Notes under the pieces: generated by a model
What the model was told of the DNA's origin: nothing
Database searches by the model: none
What the model saw: only the letters and a program-made list of their open reading frames with translations
Source of the DNA: CAVVAL01 sp963742725
GTDB lineage: Bacteria > Actinomycetota > Actinomycetes > Mycobacteriales > Cryptosporangiaceae
Assembly (NCBI GenBank): GCA_963742725.1
Contig: CAVUMX010000001.1
Location: 2,294,001-2,358,000, forward strand
Direction of reading: 5' to 3'
Length of the DNA stretch: 64,000 nucleotides
In this document: piece after piece, positions 23,831 to 33,347 of the stretch
Layout: every line of letters begins with the position of its first letter
Position numbering within the stretch: the first letter of the stretch is position 1
Position numbers and translations under genes: made by a program

Positions 23831-25141
23831 TTATCGAGTGTGAACCAGCGTGCCTTCGCGAGCCGTCGTGCGGGCGTCGGCGGGCTCGCGGGGGAGGTCG
23901 CGGACCGGGCGGAGTGCGAGCGTCAGTGCGGTGCTCCCCGCCACGGCGGCGCAGCCTATCCACAGCAGCGTGCCGGCGCCGAGCCACTCGGCGAGGGCGC
24001 CGGTCGCGCCGAAGCTGAGCGGGACGAGCACGAGCGTGCCGAGCTGGATGTAGGAGCTGACGCGGGCGAGGGAGTCGGCGGGCACGTGGGTCTGGGTGGT
24101 GACGGCGAACATCGCCGCGGAGAAGCTGGCCTGGCCACCGGCGAGCGCGGCGGCCAGCGCGAGTGCCCAGGTGGGGCCGGGGATCGCGAGCAGTGCGAGG
24201 AGCGGGCACAGCGCGAACACGACGAGGACGCCCCAGCGCAGCGGATTCCGGGGTTCGACGCGCAGGCTGACGATGCCGCCGCAGATGGCGCCGATCGAGT
24301 AGCCGGTGCCGATGGCGGCCCAGGCAGGCGCGCCGCCGAGCGAGTCGTATGCGACCAGCGGGCCGAGAACCATGAACGGCGCGATCGCGACGGTGTTGAC
24401 GACGCAGATGTGCAGGATCGGAGCCCACAGCCAGGTGCGGCCGGTGACGAGCCGCCAGCCGTCGGCGAGCTGCCGGAGCGGGGTTCTTGCGCGGGTCGCG
24501 GCGCGGGATCCGCCCGGGGCGGTGGCGCGGGATCCGCCGACGGTGGTCGCGCGGGTGGCCAGCGGGGCGGCGAGCAGTGCGAGAGAGATGCCGCTGGCGG
24601 CGAACGTGGCGGCGTCGACGGCGAGGGCCCAGCCGGCGCCGGCCGTGGCGACGAGCGTCGCCGAGATGCCGGCGGCGACGATCATGGTGGCGTTGCGGGA
24701 CAGTCCGACGAGCGCGTTGGCTTGTTGCAGTTGGGGTTTCGAGACCGTCGCCGGGAGCAGCCCGGCAGCCGCCGGCGTGAAGAACGCGCTGGCCGCGCCG
24801 ACGCCTGCCTGGAGAGCCATGAGGTGCCAGAGTTCGGCCCGGCCGGTGAGCAGCAGCACGGCCGTGACGGCCTGGATGGCGCAGCGCGCGGCGTCGGCGA
24901 CGAGCATGACCCGGTGCGGTGGCCAGCGGTCGCCGGCGACCCCACCGAAGAGGACCAGTGCGATGACCGGCAGCCGGTTGGCGAGCAGCACCAGGCCGAT
25001 CGCACCGGCGGACGCGTCGATGTCGAGGACGGCGAACGTGAGCGCGAGCGGGACGACGGCGTCGCCGAACTGGGACAGCGCCTGGCCGGTGAAGTACCGC
25101 CGGAAGCTCTTCTCCCGCAGCGGACCGGTCGGTATGCGCAT
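23831..25141 (-). CDS. MFS exporter
   Basis: A 436-residue major facilitator with about 12 hydrophobic segments, from ATG 25141. Residues before the ATG in the longer frame are charged and lie outside the family pattern. The N-terminus (LREKSFRRYFTGQALSQFGDAVVPLALTFAV) and loop 2-3 (GGVAGDRWPPHRVMLVADA) are typical of the MFS_3/EntS-like group that exports drugs or siderophores. The cytoplasmic centre is a low-complexity Ala/Thr/Arg linker (GGSRATAPGGSRAATRART) with repeats. No regulator is adjacent. The substrate is unknown. Confidence 0.88.
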   Translation of the reverse strand: MRIPTGPLREKSFRRYFTGQALSQFGDAVVPLALTFAVLDIDASAGAIGLVLLANRLPVIALVLFGGVAGDRWPPHRVMLVADAARCAIQAVTAVLLLTGRAELWHLMALQAGVGAASAFFTPAAAGLLPATVSKPQLQQANALVGLSRNATMIVAAGISATLVATAGAGWALAVDAATFAASGISLALLAAPLATRATTVGGSRATAPGGSRAATRARTPLRQLADGWRLVTGRTWLWAPILHICVVNTVAIAPFMVLGPLVAYDSLGGAPAWAAIGTGYSIGAICGGIVSLRVEPRNPLRWGVLVVFALCPLLALLAIPGPTWALALAAALAGGQASFSAAMFAVTTQTHVPADSLARVSSYIQLGTLVLVPLSFGATGALAEWLGAGTLLWIGCAAVAGSTALTLALRPVRDLPREPADARTTAREGTLVHTR

Positions 25142-25216
25142 GTGTACGTGCCCCCGTCTGCTCGTGCGGCCGTGACCGTACCGACGGGGTCCGACAGACC
25201 GCCCTACGCTGGGGCG

Positions 25217-25425
25217 ATGATCGGGTACGGACTTCTTGACCACGTCGGACGGCACGTCACGTTGCGCCAGGCTGTCGATGCGCGAAGGAGTCTGGAACTC
25301 GCTCGGCGTTTACGCCGATGACGTGGTCGTCGGGCGCATCATGTGGGGGCGCGACGACGACGGCTCCCACTGGCTGGGCGGGATGGTGATCGACAGGGCT
25401 GAGCAGGGCAGAGGCCTCGGCCGTG
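25217..25425 (+). pseudogene. GNAT acetyltransferase remnant
   Basis: One frame from ATG 25217 gives MIGYGLLDHVGRHVTLRQAVD, like the start of a GNAT protein, and stops at 25321. A second frame then carries the acetyl-CoA-binding region: LSMREGVWNSLGVYADD, VVVGRIMWGRDDDGSHWLGG and EQGRGLGR. The expected intervening residues are missing, and the sequence breaks off right after the acetyl-CoA loop. So it has an internal deletion, a frameshift and a lost C-terminus. It should be non-functional. Confidence 0.75.
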
Positions 25426-25429
25426 AGGA

Positions 25430-25745
25430 CGCCAGCACCGGCTTGCAGCGGGCGAACGAGCTGCGGCCCACGGCACCGGCCTGCTTGGCCAGCTGGACGG
25501 CGTACGTGCCGATGCTGCCGGAGCCGCCGATGATCAGCACCCTCTGCCCTGGTTGGACCTTGGCCAGCTCGTGCAGGAAGTACCAGGCGGTGGTGAACCC
25601 GTCGACGCTGGCCGCAGCATCCGCGTAGGTGATGTTCGGCGCATCAGGGTGAGCGACGCCCGCTCGGACAGGCACTTGTACTCGGCGTTCGCCCCGACGG
25701 CGAAACTGGTGAACCCGAAGACCCGGTCGCCGATCCGGTATCGGC
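25430..25745 (-). pseudogene. Zinc-type alcohol dehydrogenase/quinone reductase remnant
   Basis: On the minus strand one frame reads YRIGDRVFGFTSFAVGANAEY and CLSERASLT. After a frameshift near 25640 another frame continues with DAPNITYADAAASVDGFTTA, then LAKVQPGQRVLIIGGSGSIG and TYAVQLAKQAGAV, which includes the Rossmann motif. Both the N-terminal catalytic region and the C-terminal half are missing. The break near 25430 abuts the GNAT remnant, as expected of a deletion junction. Confidence 0.8.
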
Positions 25746-25885
25746 GTGCCGTCGGCGCTGAGTGCCCGGTGCTCGCGTCGGTGGGTATGTCGTCGAGTGA
25801 TGGTGACGGTCGTGAGAAACTGCATGGGGCCTCTGGGACACCGGAGGCTGAGCCAGCGGGTGCATCACGATGTTCCCGCAGCTCA

Positions 25886-25974
25886 GGAGGGCTCGCCTAG
25901 TGGCCGATGGCGGCAGTCTTGAAAACTGCTAACAGGGGTGACTCTGTTCGTGGGTTCGAATCCCACGCCCTCCG
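25886..25974 (+). tRNA. serT: tRNA-Ser(TGA)
   Basis: An 89-base class II tRNA. The acceptor arms GGAGGGC (25886-25892) and GCCCTCC (25967-25973) pair fully, followed by discriminator G; CCA is not encoded. The anticodon loop CTTGAAA gives anticodon TGA, which reads UCA. There is a long variable arm (AACAG/CTGTT) typical of serine tRNAs and a perfect T arm GTGGG-TTCGAAT-CCCAC. The gene borders the decay zone on its 5' side. Confidence 0.97.
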
Positions 25975-26168
25975 CTGACCAGCATAAACACGCGGCGCTC
26001 GCGGTTGCCGCCCACCGGCGGGCTGCTCGGCGGTGGGAAGACCGCCACGGCGCGCCTGGCTCCGACCGGATCCGTGCTCAGGCCGTGACGACCTGGTCGC
26101 CGAGCGCCTCCCGCACCGCGTCGAGGTTGTCGACTGGCCGTCGGGTTGCTGGACTGTACCGGCGTAGC
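25975..26168. other. Intergenic DNA, possible 3' remnant of a minus-strand gene
   Basis: No intact gene lies between the tRNA and the hairpin at 26169. On the minus strand one frame ends RPVDNLDAVREALGDQVVTA and stops at 26078-26080. It looks like a natural protein C-terminus but has no start. It may be the tail of a lost gene. The fit is suggestive only. Confidence 0.3.
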
Positions 26169-26208
26169 CGGCACCATTCACGGCCAGGCGTTTCCGTGAA
26201 TGGTGCCG
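26169..26208. terminator. Perfect hairpin after the triple-trypsin gene
   Basis: CGGCACCATTCACGG (26169-26183) pairs perfectly with CCGTGAATGGTGCCG (26194-26208) around a ten-base loop. It lies 15 bases beyond the stop of the minus-strand protease and downstream of the plus-strand tRNA, so it could end both transcripts. Confidence 0.72.
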
Positions 26209-26222
26209 CGTCGTTTGTGTGG

Positions 26223-28475
26223 TCAGCCGCCGAAGCGGTTGCCGTACTCCTCTATCCAGCCGTTCCAGGACGCGACGTTGACGAGGACGCTCGGGGCCTT
26301 TCCACAGTTGTCGTAGTTCTCCTTATAGGTGTGTTCACCGAGAGCGGCGAGCCGCCAGGTCCCGTCGATCTTGAGCACCCCGGGCACTCCGCTCTCCCAT
26401 CGGCAGATGCCCTTGCCGCCCTCGTGCGAGCCGCAGAGCTGACGGCTGGCGTCGAAACTCGGGTACGCCTCGTCCCCGGGTGGGCAGTGCTTGGCGGGGT
26501 CGATGAGCGGCAGGCTCAACTCTTGCAGCTTCGTGTCCGAGTTCCAGCCGAGCACCGTCAAGGTGTCCCCGACGCCGACCTGGGCGGCGATGGGCGCCGG
26601 TGTCACCCCGGGTACGGGTGCGGCGAGTTCGAACAGCGCGACGTTCCGTCCGTGGGATCCGTAGCCGTGCACCGGGATGACCATCGTGTCGATGGCGACG
26701 AGAGTGCCGCCGCTGCGGGGGTCGTGGCTCCCGACGCGGACCTGCGACGGGTTGGAGCCGCCGGTGTCGTAGTAGGCGCAGTCCACTGTGGAGACCGCCA
26801 GGCGGGGTGCGATCAGGGCGGCGTCGCAGTCGAACTCGCCCTCCGGCGAGAGCAGGCTGGAGTAGAAGGGGTAGTTGCCCGACGCGGGCTTGCCCCCGAC
26901 GAGGTCGGCATGGGCCGGTGGTGTGTGGCTGGTCGACCGCGCGGCCCGAGCCGGCGTGGCGATGTGCCGGGTGATCCAGTCCTTCCAGCCGACGACGCCC
27001 GTGAAGATGTCCGGCTTCTCCGCGCAGTCGCTGCCGCCCGGCGTCGGCCGGCTGGCGATCCCGGCTAGCCGCCACTTCCCGGCGACCGTCGTGATCAGCG
27101 GGCTGCCGGAGTCGCCGTAGCACAGCCCGGCTCCGTTGGTCGTCTCGTCCGCGCACAGATCGCGGGCCGGGTCGGCGCCGCCGTCCCCCTGACCGCGGCA
27201 CTTGCGTGGTTCGATGATCCGGGTGTCGAGCTGGTTGAGCTGGTGCGAGGTGCCGTCACATTCCCAGATCACCGGGCACGTCTGGCCCCAACCGAGCGCC
27301 CGGGCAGCGGTGCCCGGCTTCAGGTTGGTGGCGAGCGTGATCGGCTGGATCCCGGGGACGTCGCGGGCGAGTTCGATCAGCGCGATGTCCCGCGCGAACC
27401 CGGGGCCGAACCGGGGCGGCAGCAAGACCCTTCGGGCGTTGACCAGCAGCCCGCCTCGGGTCCAGTTGGTGCTGCCCACCCGGACCTGCGTCACGGTGTC
27501 CGCGTAGACGCTCGGGTCGGTGACGCAGTGCGCTGCGGTGAGCACCCACCGCGGCCCGACCAGGGCGCCACCGCACTGGAAGGAGTACCCCTCCTCACCA
27601 TAGAGCGCGACGGTGAAGGGGTACTTCTCGCTGGCCGGCCCGCCGCCGACGAGGTCAGCATGCGGGGCGCTGCTGCCAGGGGTCGGTCCAGTCGCGATCG
27701 CCTCGCGTATCCACACCTGGTACGCGGTTGCGTTGGTGTAGATGAACGGGGCGTCGCCGCAGGTGCCGTCGGTCGACTGGATCCGGCTGGCGAGCCCGGC
27801 GAGCCGCCACGCGGAACCTTGCTTGACCAGAGCCGGGCCACCGGAGTCGCCGTAGCACGCGCCGTCCGTGCCGCGCGGGTTGTGGAGGCACCACTCGCGG
27901 GCGCCATCAATGTCCGAGCCGCACTTCGAGGCGGTGACGACCTTCGTGTCGAGTTGCTGGAGCATGACTGGCGCCGGGCACTGGTCCTCGCGCTTGGCGC
28001 AGGTGTCGCCCCAGCCGAGGATCCGGGTTGTGGTCCCGTCACCGACCGAGTCGGCGAAGGCCGCCGGTGCGATTGTGGTGACCGGTTGAGCGAGCTCGAC
28101 CAGCCCGACGTCGTGTCGTACCGGATCGCGGGCGAAGTCCGGATGGGCGAACCCGCTCAGCACATCGACGAGCTTGCCCCCTGCGTTCCGGGCGTTGCTG
28201 CCGACCCGGACCTGCCATGCGACGCCGGCCTCGACGCAGTGCCCCGCCGTCAACACCCACTTCGGGGCCACGAGGACGCCGCCGCAGAAGTGCGTCCGGC
28301 TGACACTCTGCAGCGACACCATGAACGGGTACCGCTGCGACGCTGGAGTCCCGCCGACGACGTTCGGCGTGACCGGATCCGAAGGCGGATCGGCTGCGGC
28401 GGCGCCGGACAGCGCCCCGGATAACAGTGTGCTGACCAGTACCAACCGAGCGACTACGGACAGGGCACGCCTCAA
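26223..28475 (-). CDS. Secreted protein with three tandem trypsin (S1) domains, the third inactive
   Basis: Encodes 750 residues from TTG 28475, chosen because GGAGG lies just upstream and a Sec signal (VVARLVLVSTLLSGALSGAAAA) begins at once; GTG 28487 is an alternative. Domain 1 (about 39-262) keeps the triad His79 (TAGHC), Asp122 and Ser211 (GDSGGP). Domain 2 (about 276-505) keeps His316 (TAAHC), Asp363 and Ser456 (GDSGSP). Domain 3 (about 525-750) has Asp565 for His, Asn611 for Asp, and WESGVP around Ser695, so it cannot be a normal protease and may bind substrate or inhibitor. Each domain opens with a VVGG/LVGG-like activation site. Confidence 0.9.
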   Translation of the reverse strand: MRRALSVVARLVLVSTLLSGALSGAAAADPPSDPVTPNVVGGTPASQRYPFMVSLQSVSRTHFCGGVLVAPKWVLTAGHCVEAGVAWQVRVGSNARNAGGKLVDVLSGFAHPDFARDPVRHDVGLVELAQPVTTIAPAAFADSVGDGTTTRILGWGDTCAKREDQCPAPVMLQQLDTKVVTASKCGSDIDGAREWCLHNPRGTDGACYGDSGGPALVKQGSAWRLAGLASRIQSTDGTCGDAPFIYTNATAYQVWIREAIATGPTPGSSAPHADLVGGGPASEKYPFTVALYGEEGYSFQCGGALVGPRWVLTAAHCVTDPSVYADTVTQVRVGSTNWTRGGLLVNARRVLLPPRFGPGFARDIALIELARDVPGIQPITLATNLKPGTAARALGWGQTCPVIWECDGTSHQLNQLDTRIIEPRKCRGQGDGGADPARDLCADETTNGAGLCYGDSGSPLITTVAGKWRLAGIASRPTPGGSDCAEKPDIFTGVVGWKDWITRHIATPARAARSTSHTPPAHADLVGGKPASGNYPFYSSLLSPEGEFDCDAALIAPRLAVSTVDCAYYDTGGSNPSQVRVGSHDPRSGGTLVAIDTMVIPVHGYGSHGRNVALFELAAPVPGVTPAPIAAQVGVGDTLTVLGWNSDTKLQELSLPLIDPAKHCPPGDEAYPSFDASRQLCGSHEGGKGICRWESGVPGVLKIDGTWRLAALGEHTYKENYDNCGKAPSVLVNVASWNGWIEEYGNRFGG

Positions 28476-28720
28476 GGCAGCCTCCACTCTCGACGCGGTG
28501 GGCTTCAACCGAGTGCGCGAATGCTCCCAATGACGGACGAGCTGTAACAAGACAGATTTGCTTACGAAACGCGAACGTCTGACCCACGTTGTCATCGCGT
28601 GGTCGGCGACGCCGTCCCTGTCTACTCACCGCGAGCTGGGCGCGCAGCCGTCACCCGGTTCAAGTGGTAGCGCTTCCTCACCGGCATGACCAGGGGCGAG
28701 TCCAAGCGTGCTCGTCGTCC

Positions 28721-29392
28721 TTAAGCCGAGCGTGGGCGTGCCGGGTTGTGACCGACGCGTGCGATTGCTACGCCAAGCGGGATGAACCCGAGGTAGTACA
28801 GCCCCACGCCGGAGGGGAGCAGCGGGGTGAACTGGAGGAACATCAGGGTGACACCGGCGACGCCTATGCACAGTGGCGTCCAGCGGAACAGGCCGGTCCA
28901 GTGGCCCGCGCGGACCGTTGAGACGCCGGTCATGAGGAAGCCGACCGTCGCCAGCAACGCGCCGAGGCCGAACGCCGCCCCCAGCGCCATCATCTCGTCG
29001 AACGTCCGGTCGACGAAGGGGAGCGAGGCCAAGTGAGCGAGTACCCCGATGACGGTGCCGACGATCACGAGTCGGTGCCCCCAGCGTGCGGCGACACCGT
29101 CCCCGGCCGCCCCGCTTCGCTGCCAGACCAGCAGCGCCGGGACGACCGCGGTCTGGGTGGTGGCCCAGATCAGCGTGGTCACGAGGAACCCAGTCGGTGA
29201 CCACGGGAACCGCCACAGATCGGAGGGCACCGCGGTGACTGCGAGCTGCCACTGGGTCACGGCGCCACCCACCACCAGGACCAACGCGGCGGCGCTGCCG
29301 AGAACGCCGACCCTCTGCGTGATCCGGTGCGTCGGAGCGCCGAGGCCAGGGGGTGAGATGCGGAGGGTCTCGTAGGTATCGGGATTGGTCAT
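28721..29392 (-). CDS. Integral membrane protein, unknown function
   Basis: Encodes 223 residues with about six hydrophobic segments (VGVLGSAAALVLVVGGA, FLVTTLIWATTQTAVVPALLV, LVIVGTVIGVLAHLASLPF, ALGAAFGLGALLATVGFLM, and two near the end). No motif was recognised. The layout resembles small actinobacterial membrane proteins found near regulators. Its ATG overlaps the stop of a short SDR-like reading frame (ATGA), so the two were once coupled. The divergent LuxR/AAA regulator gene starts about 270 bp away. Confidence 0.75.
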   Translation of the reverse strand: MTNPDTYETLRISPPGLGAPTHRITQRVGVLGSAAALVLVVGGAVTQWQLAVTAVPSDLWRFPWSPTGFLVTTLIWATTQTAVVPALLVWQRSGAAGDGVAARWGHRLVIVGTVIGVLAHLASLPFVDRTFDEMMALGAAFGLGALLATVGFLMTGVSTVRAGHWTGLFRWTPLCIGVAGVTLMFLQFTPLLPSGVGLYYLGFIPLGVAIARVGHNPARPRSA

Positions 29393-29562
29393 CGCGGCGC
29401 TCCTTGCTGGGGTGCGGATGATTGCGGCGTACGGTGCGAGGTCGGGCCGACCGTTTCACCGGGAGGTGTCGGCGGAGGCGACGACCAGCCAGCCGGCGAC
29501 TCGATGGCGCGGCTGATCCCGCGGGTTGCGCCGTCGACCAGGACCGGGCGAGTCGTGCTCAT
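29389..29562 (-). pseudogene. Truncated SDR (short-chain dehydrogenase) start
   Basis: From ATG 29562 the 57-residue frame begins MSTTRPVLVDGATRGISRAI. This is close to the SDR nucleotide-binding signature TGxxxGIG, but with Asp for Thr and Ser for the third Gly. After about 20 residues it turns into Pro/Ser-rich sequence with no SDR character, and it stops at the membrane-protein start. The best reading is a gene whose body was deleted. A novel small protein is possible but less likely. Confidence 0.6.
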
Positions 29563-29663
29563 GAATCGTCTTCGGCTAGGTGGTGATGAAGACACCATCT
29601 CGCTGCGCCGCCGCCCCGACGCGAGTAGTGCAGTACTCGAATCCGGTTGGCTAGCATCGACGC

Positions 29664-32240
29664 ATGGAAGGGTCGTGGCCGCTCATCGGGCGCGATGCCG
29701 AGCTCCGCAGGATCACTGACGCGCTGCGACCGGGTGCAGCCGGGATCCTGGTCGCGGGCGCCGCTGGTGTGGGCAAGACCCGACTCGCTCGGGAGGCGGT
29801 GGCGCGCGTCGAGCACGGCGCCCGGCTGGTCTGGGTCTACGGCAGCACCGCGGCCGGCGAGTACCCGCTCGGCGCCTTCGCCGGCCTGGTCGATGAGCCT
29901 AGGGCGGACGCCACGCGCGGGGTCGCGATGGTGCTCGACAGCCTGGTCCGGCAGGGTTCGCTGGTGCTGGCGGTGGACGACGCGCATCTGCTCGACGAGC
30001 TCTCGGCGATCGTGCTGCACCGCGTGGTGACTCGACGACTGGCGGCGGTCGTGGTCACGGTCCGAGACGGCGTGCCGGCGCCTGACGCCGTCACCGCTTT
30101 GTGGAAGGAGGACCACCTGCCCCGGCTCGACCTGGCCTCGCTCGACGCGGAGGCGACCGCTGCCCTCGTCGCCCAGGTCCTCCGGGGGCCGGTGGAGTCA
30201 GCTTCCGCGCGGCGTCTCTGGTCGCTGACCCGGGGCAGTCCCCTCTTCCTGCGCCACCTGCTCGTCGGTGAGGTGCAGTCCGGCCGGTTCTCGCCATCGT
30301 CAGGTATGTGGTGTTGGTCCGGTAACCCCGAGCTCTCGCCTACGCTGGCCACGCTGCTGGACCGGGACATCGGGAATCTCGATCCTGCCCTGCTGGAGGT
30401 AGTGGACCTGGTCGCGCTCGCGGAGCCGGTCGCGGTCTCGACGCTCGTCGAACTCACATCGGTCGGTGCGGTGGAGGTCGCCGAGATGCGCGGCCTCATC
30501 CGCACCGACCCTTCCTCCGACTCTCTGGCCGCCCGACCGGCGCACCCCCTATACGGCGAGGTACGACGGGCCGCCATCGGCCGAGCCCGGGCACGCCGGT
30601 TGCGCGGCCTGGTCGCCGCAACCCTCGACGGCGCCGCGGACCCGATCCCGAAGGCGGTGCTGATGGTCGACTCCGACCTGGATCCGGACCCGGACCTGTA
30701 CCTCCGCGCCGCTCAAGCGGCGATCGGCTTCTACGATCTGCCGCTGGCGGAGCGACTCGCCCGGGCCGCGGCCACCTTCGGCGGCTGGGAGGCCCGAGTG
30801 GCGCACGCGTCGACGCTGTCCTGGCTCAGTCGCGGGGACGAAGCAGAGGAACTCCTGTGCGAGCTGGCCGACACAACGCATAGCGGAGTACTCCGGGCTC
30901 GGGCGCAGGCCTATCGCACTGGCAATCTATTGTGGACGCTCGGCCGCGCGGATCAGGCGCGGGAGACTCTGACCGCAGCCCTTGCGGACACGGATGCGGG
31001 GCCGGCGCGACTTCTGCTCGAGGCCCTGGCGGCAGCCCTCGACGCTTCACTGGGCGACGCACCGTCCGCGCTTGCTCGGGGACTCGCCCTGCTTGACGCG
31101 GGAGTGCCCGACGACCTCGCGCTGCTTCTGACCGCCTCGGCCGTATCGGCGGCGGCCGCCGTGACCGGTCGCCTGGACCTCTTGGCCAGGGCCCGTCGTG
31201 CAGGTGGTGCCGCCCAACTCCCCAATATGATTCCCCGCTTCGGCCTCACCGATTGGCAGGTGCTCGGCTTCCGCCTGGCCGGCGATCCTGAATCGGCGCG
31301 ACGCGTGGCAGCCGATATGCATGCCATGTCCGCCGACCTGCCCGGCCCGGCACGCCTGATGGGTCTGGTGCTCGTCGCGCACGCCTCGCTGGCCAACGGT
31401 CAGGTGCAGGATGCGCTCACGCCGCTGAGGGAGGCGTGGGCCGGCCTGGAGGCCTCCGACCACGAGTTCAGGTTCCGCTGCCGCACGCTCCTCGCCACAG
31501 CGCTCGCCCTGACCGGCCGCGCGGACGCCGCCAGGCCACTCCTCGAGGAGGCCACGAGCAGGCAGCATCCGGCGTACCGGCTCTACAGTCCGGACGACCA
31601 GCTGGCTCGCGCCTGGGGAACGGCCGCCGACGGCGCTGTCATCGAGGCGGCTCGGCTCGCCGCGGCCGCGGCCGCTACCGCCAGGCGGCAGATGTCACCC
31701 GCCTACGAGGTACTCGCCTGGCAGACTGCCGTCCAACTCGGCGATGCCAGTGACGCCGTGGATCGGCTCGAGGTCCTCGCCGAGGCGGTCGCCAGCCCGA
31801 GGGCCAGCGCCGCGCTCGTGCACGCACGTGCCTTGGCCGCTCAGGACGCCAACGGCCTCGTGGCGGCAGCGCAGGTCTGGGAGCGGCTCGGCGACCTGGT
31901 GGCCGGAGGCGACGCAGCCGCACAGGCCGCCGACGTCCATCGCCGGCAGGGACGACACGGCTCGGCCCTCTCCGCCGCGGCAAGAGCCAGACGCCTCTCT
32001 CAAACCTCCGGTGCTCGCACGCCCGCCCTGGCGACCGCGGAACTGCCGCTACCGCTCACATCCCGGGAACGTGAGATCGCCGCGCTGGTGGCCAAGGGCA
32101 TGACCAACCGGGAGGTCGCTGAGCGCCTCACCCTGTCGATCCGAACGGTCGAGGGGCACCTCTACCGGGTCGGCCACAAGCTCGGGCTCTCCGATCGCGC
32201 CGACCTCGCCGCCATTTTCGGCAGAGACGGATCCGAGTAG
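29664..32240 (+). CDS. LuxR-family transcriptional regulator with N-terminal AAA/ATPase (LAL type)
   Basis: An 858-residue large ATP-binding LuxR regulator. Walker A GAAGVGKT is at residues 32-39 and Walker B-like LVLAVDDAHLLDE near 95-107. The centre (about 330-760) is an Ala/Leu-rich helical repeat region of TPR character, the likely signal sensor. The C-terminal HTH is clear: LTSREREIAALVAKGMTNRE, ending in TVEGHLYRVGHKLGLSDRA. The cupin, VOC, DUF1304 and membrane genes that follow on the same strand are candidate targets. The inducer is unknown. Confidence 0.92.
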   Translation: MEGSWPLIGRDAELRRITDALRPGAAGILVAGAAGVGKTRLAREAVARVEHGARLVWVYGSTAAGEYPLGAFAGLVDEPRADATRGVAMVLDSLVRQGSLVLAVDDAHLLDELSAIVLHRVVTRRLAAVVVTVRDGVPAPDAVTALWKEDHLPRLDLASLDAEATAALVAQVLRGPVESASARRLWSLTRGSPLFLRHLLVGEVQSGRFSPSSGMWCWSGNPELSPTLATLLDRDIGNLDPALLEVVDLVALAEPVAVSTLVELTSVGAVEVAEMRGLIRTDPSSDSLAARPAHPLYGEVRRAAIGRARARRLRGLVAATLDGAADPIPKAVLMVDSDLDPDPDLYLRAAQAAIGFYDLPLAERLARAAATFGGWEARVAHASTLSWLSRGDEAEELLCELADTTHSGVLRARAQAYRTGNLLWTLGRADQARETLTAALADTDAGPARLLLEALAAALDASLGDAPSALARGLALLDAGVPDDLALLLTASAVSAAAAVTGRLDLLARARRAGGAAQLPNMIPRFGLTDWQVLGFRLAGDPESARRVAADMHAMSADLPGPARLMGLVLVAHASLANGQVQDALTPLREAWAGLEASDHEFRFRCRTLLATALALTGRADAARPLLEEATSRQHPAYRLYSPDDQLARAWGTAADGAVIEAARLAAAAAATARRQMSPAYEVLAWQTAVQLGDASDAVDRLEVLAEAVASPRASAALVHARALAAQDANGLVAAAQVWERLGDLVAGGDAAAQAADVHRRQGRHGSALSAAARARRLSQTSGARTPALATAELPLPLTSREREIAALVAKGMTNREVAERLTLSIRTVEGHLYRVGHKLGLSDRADLAAIFGRDGSE

Positions 32241-32307
32241 TCGACTACTCGCCCTTCTCGCATCGCGCGGACTCATTCTGATGGGACCCGACCATCAGGA
32301 GATAGCC

Positions 32308-32763
32308 ATGAACGGTTCACATGTGCCTCCCGGCGAGGGCACCCGCTACCCAATGATCGACGGGGACCACATCGCCAAGGCCGCGATCCAAGACGGCAAC
32401 GGCGAGTTCGAGGTCTTCGAAGTCCACGCTCGTGCGGGCCCGGCGGCACCGCTCCACGCCTCCCCGTGGACCGCTGTCCTGTACGTACTCGACGGCGCTG
32501 TCACGGTTCAGGTCGACCGTGTGACCCACCTGGTCGAGCCCGGCGGACTGGTGACGATGCCCGCCGGCGTTTCCTGCACGTTCGAAGTCGCCGGCGACGC
32601 AACCCGCTTCCTGGCGATCACCTCCGGAGGCGGCGCGAGCCGATTCTTCGCCGACTTCGCCAACTCGGTCCCGCACAACGGAGGGCTCGGGGAGTCGATG
32701 GCCGCCATCGCGTCGGTCACCAAGCGGCACGGCGTTGCACTCAGCGGGCTCGATGCACGGTGA
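32308..32763 (+). CDS. Cupin-domain protein
   Basis: Encodes 151 residues from ATG 32308; AGGAGA lies six bases upstream. The cupin barrel occupies about residues 35-115 (ARAGPAAPLHASPWTAVLYV, DGAVTVQVDRVTHLVEPGG, MPAGVSCTFEVAGDATRFLA). Only one of the usual metal-binding histidines is evident (PLH), so metal catalysis is uncertain and a small-molecule binding role is possible. It follows the LuxR gene after 67 bp and precedes a VOC protein. Confidence 0.8.
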   Translation: MNGSHVPPGEGTRYPMIDGDHIAKAAIQDGNGEFEVFEVHARAGPAAPLHASPWTAVLYVLDGAVTVQVDRVTHLVEPGGLVTMPAGVSCTFEVAGDATRFLAITSGGGASRFFADFANSVPHNGGLGESMAAIASVTKRHGVALSGLDAR

Positions 32764-32834
32764 CGACGCGTGCCCGCCCGCACTCGGAAACGAGCGTCCA
32801 GCAATCAGACCGTCACGCACGGAAGGGGACGTGA

Positions 32835-33347
32835 ATGATCCCGACTCTTGCCGGTGTGCATCACCTCAAGCTGCCCGTCTCCGACCTCGACCGCTCCATC
32901 GAGTGGTACACCAGCCGGCTCGGATACCAGGTCGTCATCGAGTTCCGCGAACGCGGCCAGCGGACCGCGGTGTCGATGACGCACCCGAACGGCGGCCCCT
33001 CGCTCGGCCTGGTGCTCGCCCCGGAGCGAGCGCTCGCGGCAGCCGGCTTCGACTACTTCTCCATAGGCGTACCCGATCGAGACCGGATGGAGCAGCTCGC
33101 TGGTCACCTCACCGATCTCGGTGAGGTGTACGTCGGCGTGCAGTTCGCCACGATCGGGTGGATTCTGCCGATGCTGCATGACCCCGACGGTCACGAGGTC
33201 CGCTTCTACTCGATCGAGTCGCACACCGCCACGGATCCGACGGCCCCCCTCATCGTCGACGACGCGATCGCGAGCGCCCCGGCCAAGGAGAAGGAGTGGC
33301 TTTCCGCTCAAGCGGCCTCCAGCGGCGCGATCGGTGGGGCACCGTGA
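32835..33347 (+). CDS. VOC-superfamily (glyoxalase/dioxygenase fold) protein
   Basis: A 170-residue protein with one vicinal-oxygen-chelate domain: VHHLKLPVSDLDRSIEWYTSRLG at the start and MLHDPDGHEVRFYSIE near residue 120. His in VHH and Glu in FYSIE are the expected metal ligands. Family members are glyoxalases, ring-cleavage dioxygenases or antibiotic-binding proteins; this one cannot be assigned. Its stop overlaps the next start (GTGA). Confidence 0.85.
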   Translation: MIPTLAGVHHLKLPVSDLDRSIEWYTSRLGYQVVIEFRERGQRTAVSMTHPNGGPSLGLVLAPERALAAAGFDYFSIGVPDRDRMEQLAGHLTDLGEVYVGVQFATIGWILPMLHDPDGHEVRFYSIESHTATDPTAPLIVDDAIASAPAKEKEWLSAQAASSGAIGGAP

